A stretch of 64,000 bases of DNA. Source: Paraphysomonas bandaiensis. Lineage: Eukaryota > Chrysophyceae. This document shows positions 1 through 10,355 of this stretch, piece after piece (position 1 is the stretch's first letter; each line of letters starts with the position of its first letter). The translations under genes and the position numbers were made by a program. The notes under the pieces were generated by a model, which made no database searches, was not told the origin of the DNA, and saw only the letters and a program-made list of their open reading frames with translations. The stretch spans positions 62,001-126,000 of the forward strand of contig CBFFRP010000253.1 in the NCBI GenBank assembly GCA_965644295.1. The letters are read 5' to 3'.

Positions 1-504
1 CTATTAGTGGGGTCGGGTACCCCCGCAGATACTGTTAATTTCAATGAATTTATTCAGAAAAATATGAAACTTTATGAACTCAACAATGATCTTCAGCTTA
101 CTACTCATGCAGCTGCAAATTTCACCAGAGGAGAGGTAAGAATTTCTTGTAATTTATGCGTAGGCTGTGGTTGATGATGTCTACAGCTTGCTAAAGCCTT
201 GCGAAAGGGTCCTTATCAGACTAATCTTTTGCTCGCGGGACATGACTCACAGAATGGGGTGTCATTATACTTCATTGATTATCTAGCATCTCTTGCTAAA
301 GTAAACTTCGGTGCACAGGGATATGCCTCCAATTTTGTCCTATCAGTTTTCGATCGGGAATGGCGTGAGGGTATGACACTTGAGGAGGGGCTCGAAGTCA
401 TTAAGAAGTGCATCCATGAGCTTCACACAAGATTCTTAATATCCCAACCAGTGTTTGTAGTCAAGGTTGTTGATAGTGAGGGCACGCGCACTGTACAACT
501 GTAG
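1..504 (+). CDS. PSMB2: Proteasome subunit beta type-2 (20S core), 5' partial
   Basis: Beta-4/PSMB2-class subunit of the 20S proteasome core, a non-catalytic beta-ring member that degrades ubiquitinated proteins together with its neighbours. Two exons are visible: 1..135, which continues off the left edge, and 187..504, split by a 51-bp intron with GTAAGA and CTACAG ends. The spliced reading gives HAAANFTRGE at the junction followed by LAKALRKGPYQTNLLLAGHD, which matches the PSMB2 pattern (AAANFTR, then NLLLAG). Further conserved pieces are LYFIDYLASLAK, the HGYG-like segment FGAQGYAS, and LEVIKKCIHELHTRF. The C-terminus (VVDSEGTRTVQL) is shorter than in vertebrate PSMB2. The N-terminus with the mature start residue lies outside the window. 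Orthology is strong; only the missing 5' part is unknown. Confidence 0.93.
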
Positions 505-1233
505 GGTGCGTGTCTGATGTTTTTGGGTGGGTGATTTAGCACCATTAGATAGTATCAGCGAAGCGCTATGTTGTGCAGTTTTCGTTGTGGAACTCGAATA
601 AATAATTTATGGTTTATATGAACATGGATTAATTTACATTTGTAATAGGTCAGTGCCCCAATATTCATGACCATTCGTAGTTCATAGTGTCTGTGTCTTT
701 TGTCCAGCTTCCAGCTTGACTGTACGCTGTTGTACAACACTGTTGAAATTGACCTTGAAGAAGTCAGTATACCTACCGTGGCTTCCAGGTTAGTATACAA
801 CGTAAGTGGATATTCTATATCGGCGATCTCATCGTGATATAGTGATATATATTGTCATTGTCAGCGATCATCACAACTTGGCAGTGATTTATAATTTATA
901 ATTTATACTGCAAATGAACGCCTTCCCTTTGATGCATCATCGTCGCAAGAGCATGCTATCATTGCTCATAACTAGAAATTGATATATAAGTGTTACTAAG
1001 TACTAAGCCATCCTAAATTACAAGGTACATTGCCACATTATAGACTATAGACTACGCAACTGAGAAATTTTCAATAACTACCTTCTAATTCTAACAAAAT
1101 TCTAAATTATAAGCTACTATGCAAAACAACTCAGCTATACAGCTACACTAGGCTATAGGTTATTAGCTTAAAAGTCTCAGCAACGTCGAGCCAGTGGCGT
1201 TCATTTGCTCTTAGAAGAGCGAACGGCTTGTGC
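505..1233. other. Intergenic spacer, AT-rich
   Basis: This 730-bp spacer separates the proteasome gene from the target site of copia element 1. It is AT-rich and has no coding signal I can support; the short open frames here have no recognisable motif. Confidence 0.5.
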
Positions 1234-1238
1234 ATTGC

Positions 1239-1504
1239 AATAAAGAATTGATCTTTATAATAGTAAAACAATGTTGTGATTATTAGAGTGTAAGTAATGA
1301 ACACGATAGAGTGAAAAATTATGAATAACAATATAGAACGTACTATCATGCACAACGGAATAGTTAGAAGTGTAACTGATAATGACGACGTTATGATGAC
1401 GATCACGTATCTTCGACAGATACTCTCTCTAATTCAGTTCATGGTGTATTTCATTGAACATTATAACTCACAGATACAATCATGTATTAAGCTGAATCCT
1501 AATA
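1239..1504 (-). repeat. 3' LTR of copia element 1
   Basis: The 266-bp copy matches 6709-6974 without any difference that I can find. Being a minus-strand element, this left copy is the 3' LTR. It is bordered on the right by the purine tract and on the left by the target duplication ATTGC at 1234-1238. Confidence 0.95.
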
Positions 1505-1515
1505 CGCCCCCTCAA
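1505..1515 (-). other. Polypurine tract of copia element 1
   Basis: On the minus strand the bases next to the 3' LTR read TTGAGGGGGCG, a purine-rich run in the position where plus-strand DNA synthesis is primed. Element 2 has nearly the same tract (TTGAGGGGGAG) at the same place. Confidence 0.8.
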
Positions 1516-1704
1516 TGAAATAATCAGTGAACCGTAGATAATAGAGAGAATATGAACTTATGCACACTGAGAATAAAAACCAGAGTAGCAGTCACTAGAC
1601 AATAATAAGCGAACTGCAGAGATGCCATATTGTGAGACTATCCTTCTAGTCCAGCATCATGTATTGAATAAAAGTAAAAAAAAATGGTAAAAACTCCGTG
1701 TAAC

Positions 1705-4700
1705 TCAAACTAGCCACCTAGGTCGCTTGTGGCTTGTTAATTGTGATTTAGGTGTCTCTGAGGTTGTTGATCGCTTCCTGTTGCTGCTGGATGGGATGTC
1801 GAACCCAGCTCCCCCCATCAATGTAGTTCGCAATTGAAGAAAATTAGTTGCTCCTAGTGGTTTCGTGAGAAGATCGGCTAACATTGACGTGGTGGGAATA
1901 TGGTCAACAGTCAATTGGTTTTCGGCAATATTTTCTCGAATGAAATGATACCGTATCGCAATATGTTTCGTACGACGATGATGAGTAGGATTGTAACATA
2001 ATTGGACTGCCCCTTTATTATCGCACCAAATAGTTGTTGAGAATGGAAGTTTGAAACCAATTTCGGATAATAAAGAGCGTAGCCATAATGCTTCCTGAGC
2101 TGCTGACGATAGAGCCATATACTCAGCTTCAGTAGATGACAATGCCACAGTTGTCTGTAATCGAGATTGCCATGATATAAGACAATTACCTATGAAGAAT
2201 GTAAAAGCTGTAGTGGACCGTCGAGTGAGGTGACACCGTGCCCAATCGCTATCGCAGTATCCTGACAATGTTATGTGGGATCCAGAATATATCAATCCTT
2301 GCTTAGCAGTGCCTTTGAGATACCTAAGAACATGTAGCGCAGCATTACAGGTAGTTAGATTAGGCATATCAGAGAATCTGGCAAGAGTATTGACTGCATA
2401 GGCGATATCCGGTCGAGTGCATACAGCTAGATACATTAGTGAACCTATGAGTTCCTTGTAGGGGAAATTCTGAACATAACTTTGATTTGACTCTGAAAGA
2501 TGATTGTATTCATGTAAATCATAGTTGAAAGACAGTAACATAGGTGTTGACATGGGTTTACTGTTAGACATGTTGAATTTGTCCAGTAACTTTCTGACGT
2601 ACTGCTCCTGACTGAGAGTCGTGATATTTTTGTCAAAATCTTGATGAATGGAGATGCCCAAGTAATAGTCTAGGAGTCCGAGATCCGTAATTTCGAACTT
2701 TTTGGATAAATGGTCTTTGAATTGTTGGATATCAGTGTCGGATGTAGATGCTATAATAATATCATCCACATACATGGCTATTAGCATAATCCTGCCATTA
2801 ATCTGCTTTTTGAATATACACGGGTCAGATATTAGTCTGGTGAAACCCATATCTAGCATAAAATTTGTACAGCACTTATACCAGTTAAGACCTGCTTGCT
2901 TTAGACCGTAGATGCTTTTCATCAGTTTGAGGACTTTTCCGTCAGGGACGTCCATGCCAGGAGGGGGATACATGTATATGTCCTCTTCGAGGTCAGCATT
3001 GATGTACGCAGTTGTGAAATCGATTTGGTGCAATTTGAGTTTCATAATAGTCGAAAGGGCAATAATTGTACGTAGTGATGTAGCCTTTGCGACGGGGCTG
3101 TATGTATCATTGTAATCGATGCCTTGGATTTGAGTAAAACCCTGTGCGACTAGTCGAGCCTTGAATTTGATATCATTCTGTTTTCTTTTTATTTTGAATA
3201 TGAGTTTCCCCTTTATGGCTCTTGCTCCAGGTGGTAACGCAGTGTATCTCCAGCACCCTTTCCTCTGAAGAGTGGATATTTCTCTATTGATAGCATCGAT
3301 CCACTGCTGTTTATATTTACCTGAAATAGCATCTTGAACACTCTTTGGTGTATCGGTTAGCTCGTCAATGTCATCGCAATTACTGATAGCATGCATAACA
3401 ATATCAATATTGTTTGTATGTAATTTTGATATACATTGTGTGTCATGTGCCATATGATTTACTACATGTTTAGCATTTACATCACATGTATATACACCAT
3501 CACCTAGTTTGTGTATATTTACAATTACCCGTTTCCTGGCCATTCTCCTGCTTCGGAGAACACTCTTTCTACCAGCTAAAAATTGTTGTTTTGCTGTAGC
3601 ACGGACCTTACTTGGCCCTTCAGGTGTACCCTGATTTTCCCAATCTCCCGATGAATCAGCAGACTTGTTACCGCGTTTGGCCATACGCTGGTGCACACGA
3701 TCCACTTGACCGTGTGGTGCCGGATTCGGCACTAGATTCCCATTGAATTGTTTCGGAGGGCGAGTCTTCGCTATCTTTGCATCGGAGTGGGTAGGTTCAC
3801 ACCGATGGCTGCTGATTCTCTCCTGCGCGGCATCATGATGTCTGAGATTCTCGCCACTCCCCCTGGAAGTAGCGGCTGGCGCTGGAGATCCAATAACTGT
3901 ATCGGGGTCTTGATCTGATTTGCTGGATTTATGTATTGGGGTTTTCGATCGAGACGTAATACATTTGAGACCAACTGCTTTGAGTTCTATGTATTCTTCA
4001 GTGTACTTTTCGACGTCTGCAGCATGAATAGGGTCGTCGAGCTGGATGAGTCGTGTCTTGTCACCACTGTCGTCGACTAGACCACGATACGCTGCGATTA
4101 ATCCTTTTCTGAGCTTTATTTGAGTCGTTACATATGTTAATCCATCGTCTGGATCTACATGAGCTAGACCTATGAGATATTTGAAACTTTCTACTGTCCT
4201 GGAGGTCTCATTCTCTCTGAAGATCTCATTTATCTCTTTAAAATATCTCTTATCCGCTGGTGGGACACATTCGTTGAAAAATACATGTCCTGATATAACA
4301 AAATCTCTTAATGCGGGAACAAAGACTATATATCCAGGACCATCCTCTCGATAGCCCATAAAATACCCAGGCCAGCTATGTCTGTCCCAATTGTTCTTTC
4401 GGAGACTGGAATCGATATTCACAAAGCATTTACATCCCCATATTCTGGCATAACTCAAGTCTGGTATTTCGTTTTCGATAAACTGAAGTGGAGACATAAA
4501 TCCTTTAGCTGTTTGACACGGTAACCTGTTCTTGATGTGTATTGTCGCCCTTGAGGCTTGTTCCCAGAAATTCGGTGGGAGTCCAGAGTCGATAAGGCTG
4601 CTGAGTGCTCGTTCTTTTGTTGTCCGCCATGATCGCTCTTGGAATGGGTTATCCTCGGGGGTATACGGAGAGTTGAAAGTCCATGTAGCCCCTATTGATT

Positions 4701-6273
4701 GAAGATACTCTAGAACTTTTCTTGATACCAGTTCCTTCCCGCCATCCGCATGATAATGTTGTAGGCGTTTGCCTTTACTATGTAGATACATGACAACTTT
4801 CTGGATGGATTGGATGACGAAATCTTCATCTCTCGTTGGTCCGTAGGAGTCCCATTGGTGTCTGGAAGCTACATCTGTCATCCCGAGTATGTAACGGTTG
4901 CCAGTAATGATTGCCTCCGGTGCATGGGGTCCAGAAAAATCGGCTACTACTAGCTCCCCCAGCTCATTCGCTCTTCTTACACGCTTGAGCAGCATTTGTC
5001 TGATAGCGTGTCTATGTTTTCGGCGATGAGATTTACCACTAGCACAACCATCACATAGGCCACCCGGTAAAGAAGTAGCATTCATCTCCGACTTCGTTAA
5101 CTTAATACCCGTTACTAATTTTGACTGTACAGCTTTCTGTATGAGTCCAATTGAAGAATGTGCCAATCTCTTATGTGCTAGGGTTGCGAGTGGGCCTGAA
5201 GCAGTTGAAGCAAGGTGGGATTCGTCAATAGGAGTACCGAGGTCTGTTAACGGAATTTCATATAGGCCTCCAACTCTCTTACCCTTTGATAGCAGTATTT
5301 CATCTTTATATATCTCAACTGATTGGTTTCCGAACAAGATTTTATACCCTAGGTCATCTAATTGGCTGATGGACACGAGTGTTCTTGAAGCATGGTCCAC
5401 GTGCTTGCACTTGGGGATAATACCAAGTCTTCCATGTCCTGAAGAGGTCATAGTTGATCCTGACTTAGCTGTTTGAATGTCGGTGAGGCATTCCTCATAA
5501 TTGGTGATGTATCCGGCTTCAGGTGTGATGGAGACTGTGCAGCCAGAATCAAGGGTCCCCATTCCGGCTTCTTGATCAAAAACGAAGTTCGTTTCGTCGT
5601 TTGTTGGATATCCGACTCCTCCGAAGTCTCGTCCTTTCTGTTGTAATGGACCACTGTCTTCATAATCTGCAAACTGGTCGGAGTCGTCGTTTTCAGTGCT
5701 CTGGTGGGTCTGGAATCTAACTTTTTTGAATTTCCTACTGGTTGATTTGTTTCCAGAGGAATTCTTCATCTGTTGGATTCTTTCCCATGAGTGTTTGCAT
5801 TCTGAAGCGATGTGTCCTTTTCCATCGCATCGGAAACACTTAATGTCCTTGTCAGCTCTCTTGTCATGTTTCGGTTTATTGGAACGGTTTCTGAAAGATG
5901 TCCCCTTTTTGCGCTTGGAATTCACTTTACTTTTGAAAAATGGGGGTTTTGAGGCTGCAAGCTGAATACTGTCGGTTTTTGTTTCTTCGTTGCTTGACAA
6001 GAGCATTCCGACAGACGAGCTTCCTAATCCGCGTAGTCTGCGTATGAGTGTTTTGTAGTCATCGATAGGGTGCATCTGCAGGTTGATCGCCAGTTCACGA
6101 TACGTCATATTTTCTTTGGATACCAGGCCTTGTCGAATGCGTGATATGAGATCTTGGTCACTTATCCGATGACCATAATTAATCAGCTTGTTTCGGAGCT
6201 TTTCGACAGCGTCAAGAAAGTTGATTATCGACTGACCTTTTTTGATTTTTATGCTCTGAAACTGGCGATCAGA
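1705..6273 (-). CDS. pol: Copia element 1 pol polyprotein (PR-INT-RT-RNaseH)
   Basis: Retrotransposon polyprotein on the minus strand. The first in-frame ATG is at 6108, but the frame is open back to about 6273, where it overlaps the end of gag by about 24 bases in the -1 frame. Domains in order (numbered from 6108): a CCHC zinc knuckle CFRCDGKGHIASEC near residue 90; aspartic protease with LDSGCT near 187; integrase with an HHCC finger and the DDE core (VADFSG, YHADGGKEL, NPFQERSWR) around 340-530; reverse transcriptase with YVDD around 970-1150; and RNase H (CDSDWA, TEAEYMAL, WCDNKGA) up to the end. All catalytic residues I can check are present and there is no internal stop. Product: the enzymes for reverse transcription and integration in a cytoplasmic particle. 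Confidence 0.93.
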   Translation of the reverse strand, partial: SDRQFQSIKIKKGQSIINFLDAVEKLRNKLINYGHRISDQDLISRIRQGLVSKENMTYRELAINLQMHPIDDYKTLIRRLRGLGSSSVGMLLSSNEETKTDSIQLAASKPPFFKSKVNSKRKKGTSFRNRSNKPKHDKRADKDIKCFRCDGKGHIASECKHSWERIQQMKNSSGNKSTSRKFKKVRFQTHQSTENDDSDQFADYEDSGPLQQKGRDFGGVGYPTNDETNFVFDQEAGMGTLDSGCTVSITPEAGYITNYEECLTDIQTAKSGSTMTSSGHGRLGIIPKCKHVDHASRTLVSISQLDDLGYKILFGNQSVEIYKDEILLSKGKRVGGLYEIPLTDLGTPIDESHLASTASGPLATLAHKRLAHSSIGLIQKAVQSKLVTGIKLTKSEMNATSLPGGLCDGCASGKSHRRKHRHAIRQMLLKRVRRANELGELVVADFSGPHAPEAIITGNRYILGMTDVASRHQWDSYGPTRDEDFVIQSIQKVVMYLHSKGKRLQHYHADGGKELVSRKVLEYLQSIGATWTFNSPYTPEDNPFQERSWRTTKERALSSLIDSGLPPNFWEQASRATIHIKNRLPCQTAKGFMSPLQFIENEIPDLSYARIWGCKCFVNIDSSLRKNNWDRHSWPGYFMGYREDGPGYIVFVPALRDFVISGHVFFNECVPPADKRYFKEINEIFRENETSRTVESFKYLIGLAHVDPDDGLTYVTTQIKLRKGLIAAYRGLVDDSGDKTRLIQLDDPIHAADVEKYTEEYIELKAVGLKCITSRSKTPIHKSSKSDQDPDTVIGSPAPAATSRGSGENLRHHDAAQERISSHRCEPTHSDAKIAKTRPPKQFNGNLVPNPAPHGQVDRVHQRMAKRGNKSADSSGDWENQGTPEGPSKVRATAKQQFLAGRKSVLRSRRMARKRVIVNIHKLGDGVYTCDVNAKHVVNHMAHDTQCISKLHTNNIDIVMHAISNCDDIDELTDTPKSVQDAISGKYKQQWIDAINREISTLQRKGCWRYTALPPGARAIKGKLIFKIKRKQNDIKFKARLVAQGFTQIQGIDYNDTYSPVAKATSLRTIIALSTIMKLKLHQIDFTTAYINADLEEDIYMYPPPGMDVPDGKVLKLMKSIYGLKQAGLNWYKCCTNFMLDMGFTRLISDPCIFKKQINGRIMLIAMYVDDIIIASTSDTDIQQFKDHLSKKFEITDLGLLDYYLGISIHQDFDKNITTLSQEQYVRKLLDKFNMSNSKPMSTPMLLSFNYDLHEYNHLSESNQSYVQNFPYKELIGSLMYLAVCTRPDIAYAVNTLARFSDMPNLTTCNAALHVLRYLKGTAKQGLIYSGSHITLSGYCDSDWARCHLTRRSTTAFTFFIGNCLISWQSRLQTTVALSSTEAEYMALSSAAQEALWLRSLLSEIGFKLPFSTTIWCDNKGAVQLCYNPTHHRRTKHIAIRYHFIRENIAENQLTVDHIPTTSMLADLLTKPLGATNFLQLRTTLMGGAGFDIPSSSNRKRSTTSETPKSQLTSHKRPRWLV

Positions 6274-6698
6274 TCAGTGATGACGTCGTTAGTCGTTTTT
6301 TCTTTGAAGTGGTTGAGCAAGTCCGTCCAGGCGGTTTTACCGTCTCCATCGGGGACGTTCTCCAAAATCCCTTCAGCCTCTTCATTCTGACCAATGATAG
6401 AGCTTGCAATGACTGACCATAGGTAGTTATTACCTTCATCATAATATCGTTTTGCATCCTGATACTGTTCGAGTCGATACTGGTAGTCCTCGTCATCTGA
6501 GTTTTCTCCTGCTTCAGGCTCAATTGGGTGATCGTTCTGTAGAGTATAAACGATCTTAGGCTTGCGATAGAACCATGCACGGCACTTCTTCTGCCACCTG
6601 GAGAAGTTCTTCGCATCGAATTTTGGCATTGAGTCCTTTCGCTTGTCGGTTGTCGAATCCGAGTCGGTTGAGTCGTAACTTGTAACTTTAACTGACAT
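6249..6698 (-). CDS. gag: Copia element 1 Gag (N-terminal part)
   Basis: A 149-residue frame starting 11 bases inside the 5' LTR/PBS junction, where gag is expected. It has the copia Gag pattern: an early W-x-x-W-like segment (NFSRWQKKCRAWF) and later WSVIASSIIGQ followed by AWTDLLNHFKEKT, as in UBN2/Gag-polypeptide domains. It stops just as the pol frame, one base back, takes over and continues with a Gag-like helix (SIINFLDAVEKLRNKLI) and then the zinc knuckle. Copia elements usually encode Gag and Pol in one frame, so the shift is odd. I see no clear slippery heptamer in the overlap, so a one-base indel or an assembly error is as likely as programmed recoding. Confidence 0.85.
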   Translation of the reverse strand: MSVKVTSYDSTDSDSTTDKRKDSMPKFDAKNFSRWQKKCRAWFYRKPKIVYTLQNDHPIEPEAGENSDDEDYQYRLEQYQDAKRYYDEGNNYLWSVIASSIIGQNEEAEGILENVPDGDGKTAWTDLLNHFKEKTTNDVITDLIASFRA

Positions 6699-6699
6699 C

Positions 6700-6708
6700 T
6701 CGCTACCA
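6700..6708 (-). other. Primer-binding site of copia element 1
   Basis: Directly after the 5' LTR the minus strand reads TGGTAGCGA, complementary to a tRNA 3' end of UCGCUACCA. This fits initiator tRNA-Met (the last bases of the acceptor stem plus CCA). Element 2 has the same nine bases at the same place. Confidence 0.8.
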
Positions 6709-6974
6709 AATAAAGAATTGATCTTTATAATAGTAAAACAATGTTGTGATTATTAGAGTGTAAGTAATGAACACGATAGAGTGAAAAATTATGAATAACA
6801 ATATAGAACGTACTATCATGCACAACGGAATAGTTAGAAGTGTAACTGATAATGACGACGTTATGATGACGATCACGTATCTTCGACAGATACTCTCTCT
6901 AATTCAGTTCATGGTGTATTTCATTGAACATTATAACTCACAGATACAATCATGTATTAAGCTGAATCCTAATA
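6709..6974 (-). repeat. 5' LTR of copia element 1
   Basis: This 266-bp copy is the same as 1239-1504 by eye. It should carry the element's promoter. It ends at the target duplication ATTGC (6975-6979). Confidence 0.95.
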
Positions 6975-7234
6975 ATTGCCCCTCCTACCATACACAAGAG
7001 TATAGCTACTTCCCTTAGTATGAGAAGCATGCATTGTTTCTACAATGAAGACTCTAGAAAATATTGCAACGCTTTCGCTACACTCACTGTAGATGGACTA
7101 AATTAATAAAGCAAAGGAATGTTTATTGGAAAACTGTCGGAATTAATTAATCACCGAACTGATTTAGTATTAATTTTCACTTTAACAAACTAATTCCCAT
7201 TTCGGAAAACGACACGTGTGTGATTGTTAAATGC

Positions 7235-7895
7235 TTAGGCGCTGCACTCATAGCTCTGCTGGGAGAGGATAAGAGCGACAATGAGCCCGTAAAGACCGAG
7301 GGCCTCGGCGAAAATGAGAATAAGGATCATACCCACGAAAAGTCTCTCCTGCTGTCCAACAGCACGTACACCGGCATCACCAACAATACCAATTGCCATA
7401 CCAGCAGCAAGGCCACTAAAAACAAAATGAGGGCATTGAAACAATTTCAATAAAAGTTTTATACCTGAGACCACAGCAAAGTCCAGCAGAAAGGTGGGCA
7501 TAGCCAGTGAAGCTAGAGTATTTGGTGGCACCATCAGTGTCAGGAGTGGTAACTATTGAAAACAACTGTTAAGCATCTCATATACATACATAGTAATACT
7601 TACTGGATCCCTGAATGATAACTGCGACAATGAGCCCGTAGATACCGAGCACACCAGCCATGACTACTGGGATGATGTTTCTCATCACAAGCTGAGGGTT
7701 CATCACACCCATAGAGGAGATTCCAACACCGGACTTGGCAGTTCCGTATGCAGCACCGATATCTGAATAAGTGTTATTCGGAGACATGAGGTATAAGTGT
7801 GTTTACTTACTGGCAAAGCAGAGGGCGGCAGTCACACCCATAAACCCAAAGAAGGGGGCAGAGGTAGGGCAAGTTTCGTAAGAGACGTCGGCCAT
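7235..7895 (-). CDS. ATP6V0C: V-type ATPase proteolipid subunit c
   Basis: Proteolipid of the membrane (V0) ring of the vacuolar H+-ATPase, which moves protons into acidic organelles. Four exons on the minus strand: 7811-7895, 7604-7762, 7465-7552 and 7235-7415; phases agree and the product is 170 residues, close to the family's 155-165. Start [20 protein letters not shown]; then [20 protein letters not shown], the [20 protein letters not shown] helix, [18 protein letters not shown], and the last helix with the proton-carrying glutamate in [15 protein letters not shown]. All four helices are present. The end ([10 protein letters not shown]) is short and polar. Introns are 44-50 bp except the last. 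Copia element 1 is inserted about 260 bp beyond the stop codon. Confidence 0.96.
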
Positions 7896-8481
7896 TTTAT
7901 TTGATTACTGGTGCTATTATATCTCTAGACTGTTGCAGACTATGTATGGCAATGCAATAATATGCAAGGATGCATGCAATGCAATCCACTGTATACAGAA
8001 GCCTATATATATGCGGTGTGCAACACTGCAAAAACAATCCATTTTTTTAATTACGTATCTTGAAGGGATGCCTGCAGGAGTGGGAGCGTGTCTTTGAGAG
8101 ATAAGTATTTTCAGTTTTTTGAGTTGTGGTTGTTCTATATGTTTCTATTCTGTCTGTTGGAGGAATTTGTTGATCTGACGAAAAAATCCAGGATTTTGGT
8201 TCTGTGGGTGATGTACTGCTGTATACAGGAGTACGATAGTACGATGTACGTATACTTCTCATATCTGTACTCTGTATACATTTACGATCGTACTAGTACA
8301 CTGCTCCACCACAGCTGCTGCTGTATGTATGTACCACACCAAGTATATCTAAGTACACTGTACATACATATAGCAGTACTGTTTATACTGCTGTGTTGAT
8401 ATGTCCATATAGATAGTTCACTATATATAACAGAGTGAGATATCACAACAGAGCGATACACACACCTTCCTAGTGAATAAC
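7896..8481. other. Divergent intergenic region
   Basis: 586 bp between the divergent V-ATPase and methyltransferase genes, so it should hold both promoters. It is rich in TA/CATA-type words around 8220-8400 (for example TACATACATATA near 8362), like other upstream regions in this window. No gene seen. Confidence 0.5.
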
Positions 8482-9437
8482 ATGATCACCCATAAGACCT
8501 TTCATATAGAACGATGTGATGGACACGTACTTCACCCCTCTATTCAAGAATATTTGCAAGAATCTTCAATATCCCATATATGGGACAGTGCAGTGTACTT
8601 GTCTGCTTTTATGGCCACAATGCCGGTACAATGCTCTCAGTGATATATCTGGACTATTCTTAACATAATCATATAGGAAGAAGTCTCCGGATCGAGAGTG
8701 ATCGAGCTTGGTGCGGGTACGGGTATGCCCTCAGTGGTGTGTGGTATTATGGGCGCTACTGTGCTTGCAACTGACAGAGAAGACGAGCCTCAGTTACTGG
8801 ATAATCTTCGCACTACCTTTACTTGCAATGGACTTGATAATGCTGTAGCGGTATGGGATCTGATACGTGTGTTTGCTATGTTGTTATCTCATTGGAGTAT
8901 ATATGTATATATATTCAGCTCCCCCTCAGCTGGGACGATAGAAGCAGTATACAGAGAGTGCTGGACAAATATCCAGAGGGGTTTGACTTCATTCTTGGGG
9001 CAGATGTTCTTTATTCAACTGAGGGTGCGCTATATGTAAAGTTTCTTTTGACTCGGTGTCTCTGATTATATCTATTTGTACAGATTTTTGCCCTGTGATA
9101 TCTTTGGTGGCTCATCTGCTGTCACTGAAAAAAGGGGCAGTGTTTTACACTGCATATAAGAATCGTAGGTTAGTTTATATTGAAAGCCTCAGTTTTAGCT
9201 CTTATTCCTGTCGTTAGCTCTAGAAGAACACTGAAGCCATATCTGGACATATTTGGACTAGAGGCAACAGTTTTGCCGCCATCGACCTTCCTTCCAGCTT
9301 GCCAGAAGCTTGGTATCTGTGCAGTAATCGGGGATGAGGGTAGTGACATTAAGCAAGTGCCCTGCTTTGATGACATATTCCTCATCAAGATATATCTGGC
9401 AGAGAGCCAGATGGAGCCGATTACAGTTAATACCTGA
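8482..9437 (+). CDS. METTL21/22/23-type protein-lysine methyltransferase-like
   Basis: Seven-beta-strand SAM-dependent methyltransferase of the Methyltransf_16 family; known members methylate lysines of chaperones, translation factors and histones. Five exons, whose phases all join cleanly: 8482-8625, 8677-8850, 8919-9024, 9084-9168, 9218-9437; 242 residues. Exon 1 carries HIWDSAVYLSAFM, the family's W-D/P-A-A element before motif I. Motif I is VIELGAGTGMPSVVCG, followed by LATDRED (motif II acidic residue), then LSWDD and the family signature FDFILGADVLY, corresponding to the D-x-F-Y region, and AYKNRSSRRTLKPYLDIFGL near the end. The exon 3 donor (GTGCGC) is weak but is the only phase-compatible choice I found. 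The exact METTL subtype and substrate cannot be told. Confidence 0.82.
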
Positions 9438-10355
9438 CTGTATTGAGTGACAACTCGAAGGCGGGACAAGTTACCTTACGATGTGGCATGGTAAAAGCTG
9501 ATTGAAAATAGAAATCAAGTTGAGAGCGAGGCATGTAACTGTACAATGCTTCTGCGAATGAAGTTGGGAGCGAGGCATGTAATTGTACAATGTTTCTGCG
9601 CGGTGTATATTTCAGTATACGTCCTAGTATTCGCTTTGATTCAATTTGAAATGCTCCTTGTGAGTAACCTGGTTTCGTTGTCAGAGATTGAAATGGAGCA
9701 TTTGATAACGATAATTGTGTATGATAGCGCTATCATGAATGTGTATATTGATGGAATGAACGGCTCAGAATGAATCACGTGTTTGATAACTATATCACGA
9801 TATCGTATTGCGGATACAATAAGTGATATATTGCATTTTGTAATGGTCTATCTACTATATACAGGTTTTATTATGTGTGCCATAATTAAAACAGTTAAAT
9901 GTATATCTTTTGACAGCTGTATTCGTGAAGTTATAATACACTGAAGGAATTGACGTTTTACTGGCGGTGTGACATATAAAATTGATGGACCTTGTATATT
10001 TCACACGACTACTCAACCACTATTCACATCCAACTGAATCAGCATCTCTGTCGACTTCTATTTCTTTCTATCCGTCACTAGACAAGATGCATACTTACAT
10101 AGCAACACCAGGTTTAGTACAGTCATGGTACTTGTGCTACTTGCAAGGAATAAATACCAACGATATTCATAATTCATATATCTTTATAATTATGGATACT
10201 TCTGTGTTCAAAATTTAAAACTGCGATGCTATAATAAAATACGTATAAAAGTTCACAGCTTCTCTGCAAACAAAGTTCTGCTTTAAATAGAATTAGTACA
10301 ACCTTCAACAAATATCTGAATGCACTCAGTGTTATATTGATATTCCCCCAGCCTT
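9438..10355. other. Intergenic, with a short tandem duplication
   Basis: AT-rich 918 bp between two converging genes. It contains an imperfect tandem repeat of about 43 bp (about 9517-9559 and 9560-9602, both with GAGCGAGGCATGTAA). No coding signal. Confidence 0.5.

Larger units (their letters stand above)
1239..6974 (-). mobile_element. Ty1/copia LTR retrotransposon, element 1, full length
   Basis: A complete 5,736-bp LTR retrotransposon on the minus strand, flanked by a 5-bp target duplication ATTGC (1234-1238 and 6975-6979). It has two 266-bp LTRs, a primer-binding site matching an initiator-tRNA-Met 3' end next to the 5' LTR, a purine tract next to the 3' LTR, a gag frame and a long pol frame. 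The order of pol domains (protease, integrase, reverse transcriptase, RNase H) defines the Ty1/copia (Pseudoviridae-like) superfamily. The LTRs appear identical by eye, so insertion was recent. The LTRs start TA and end TT in the element's orientation instead of the usual TG...CA. Gag and pol are in different frames, so the element either uses recoding or has lost one base. Confidence 0.95.

Noticed and set aside
1321-1518. 65-residue frame repeated at 6791-7018
   Set aside because: It lies inside the two LTRs of copia element 1, so the repetition reflects the LTRs, not two genes.
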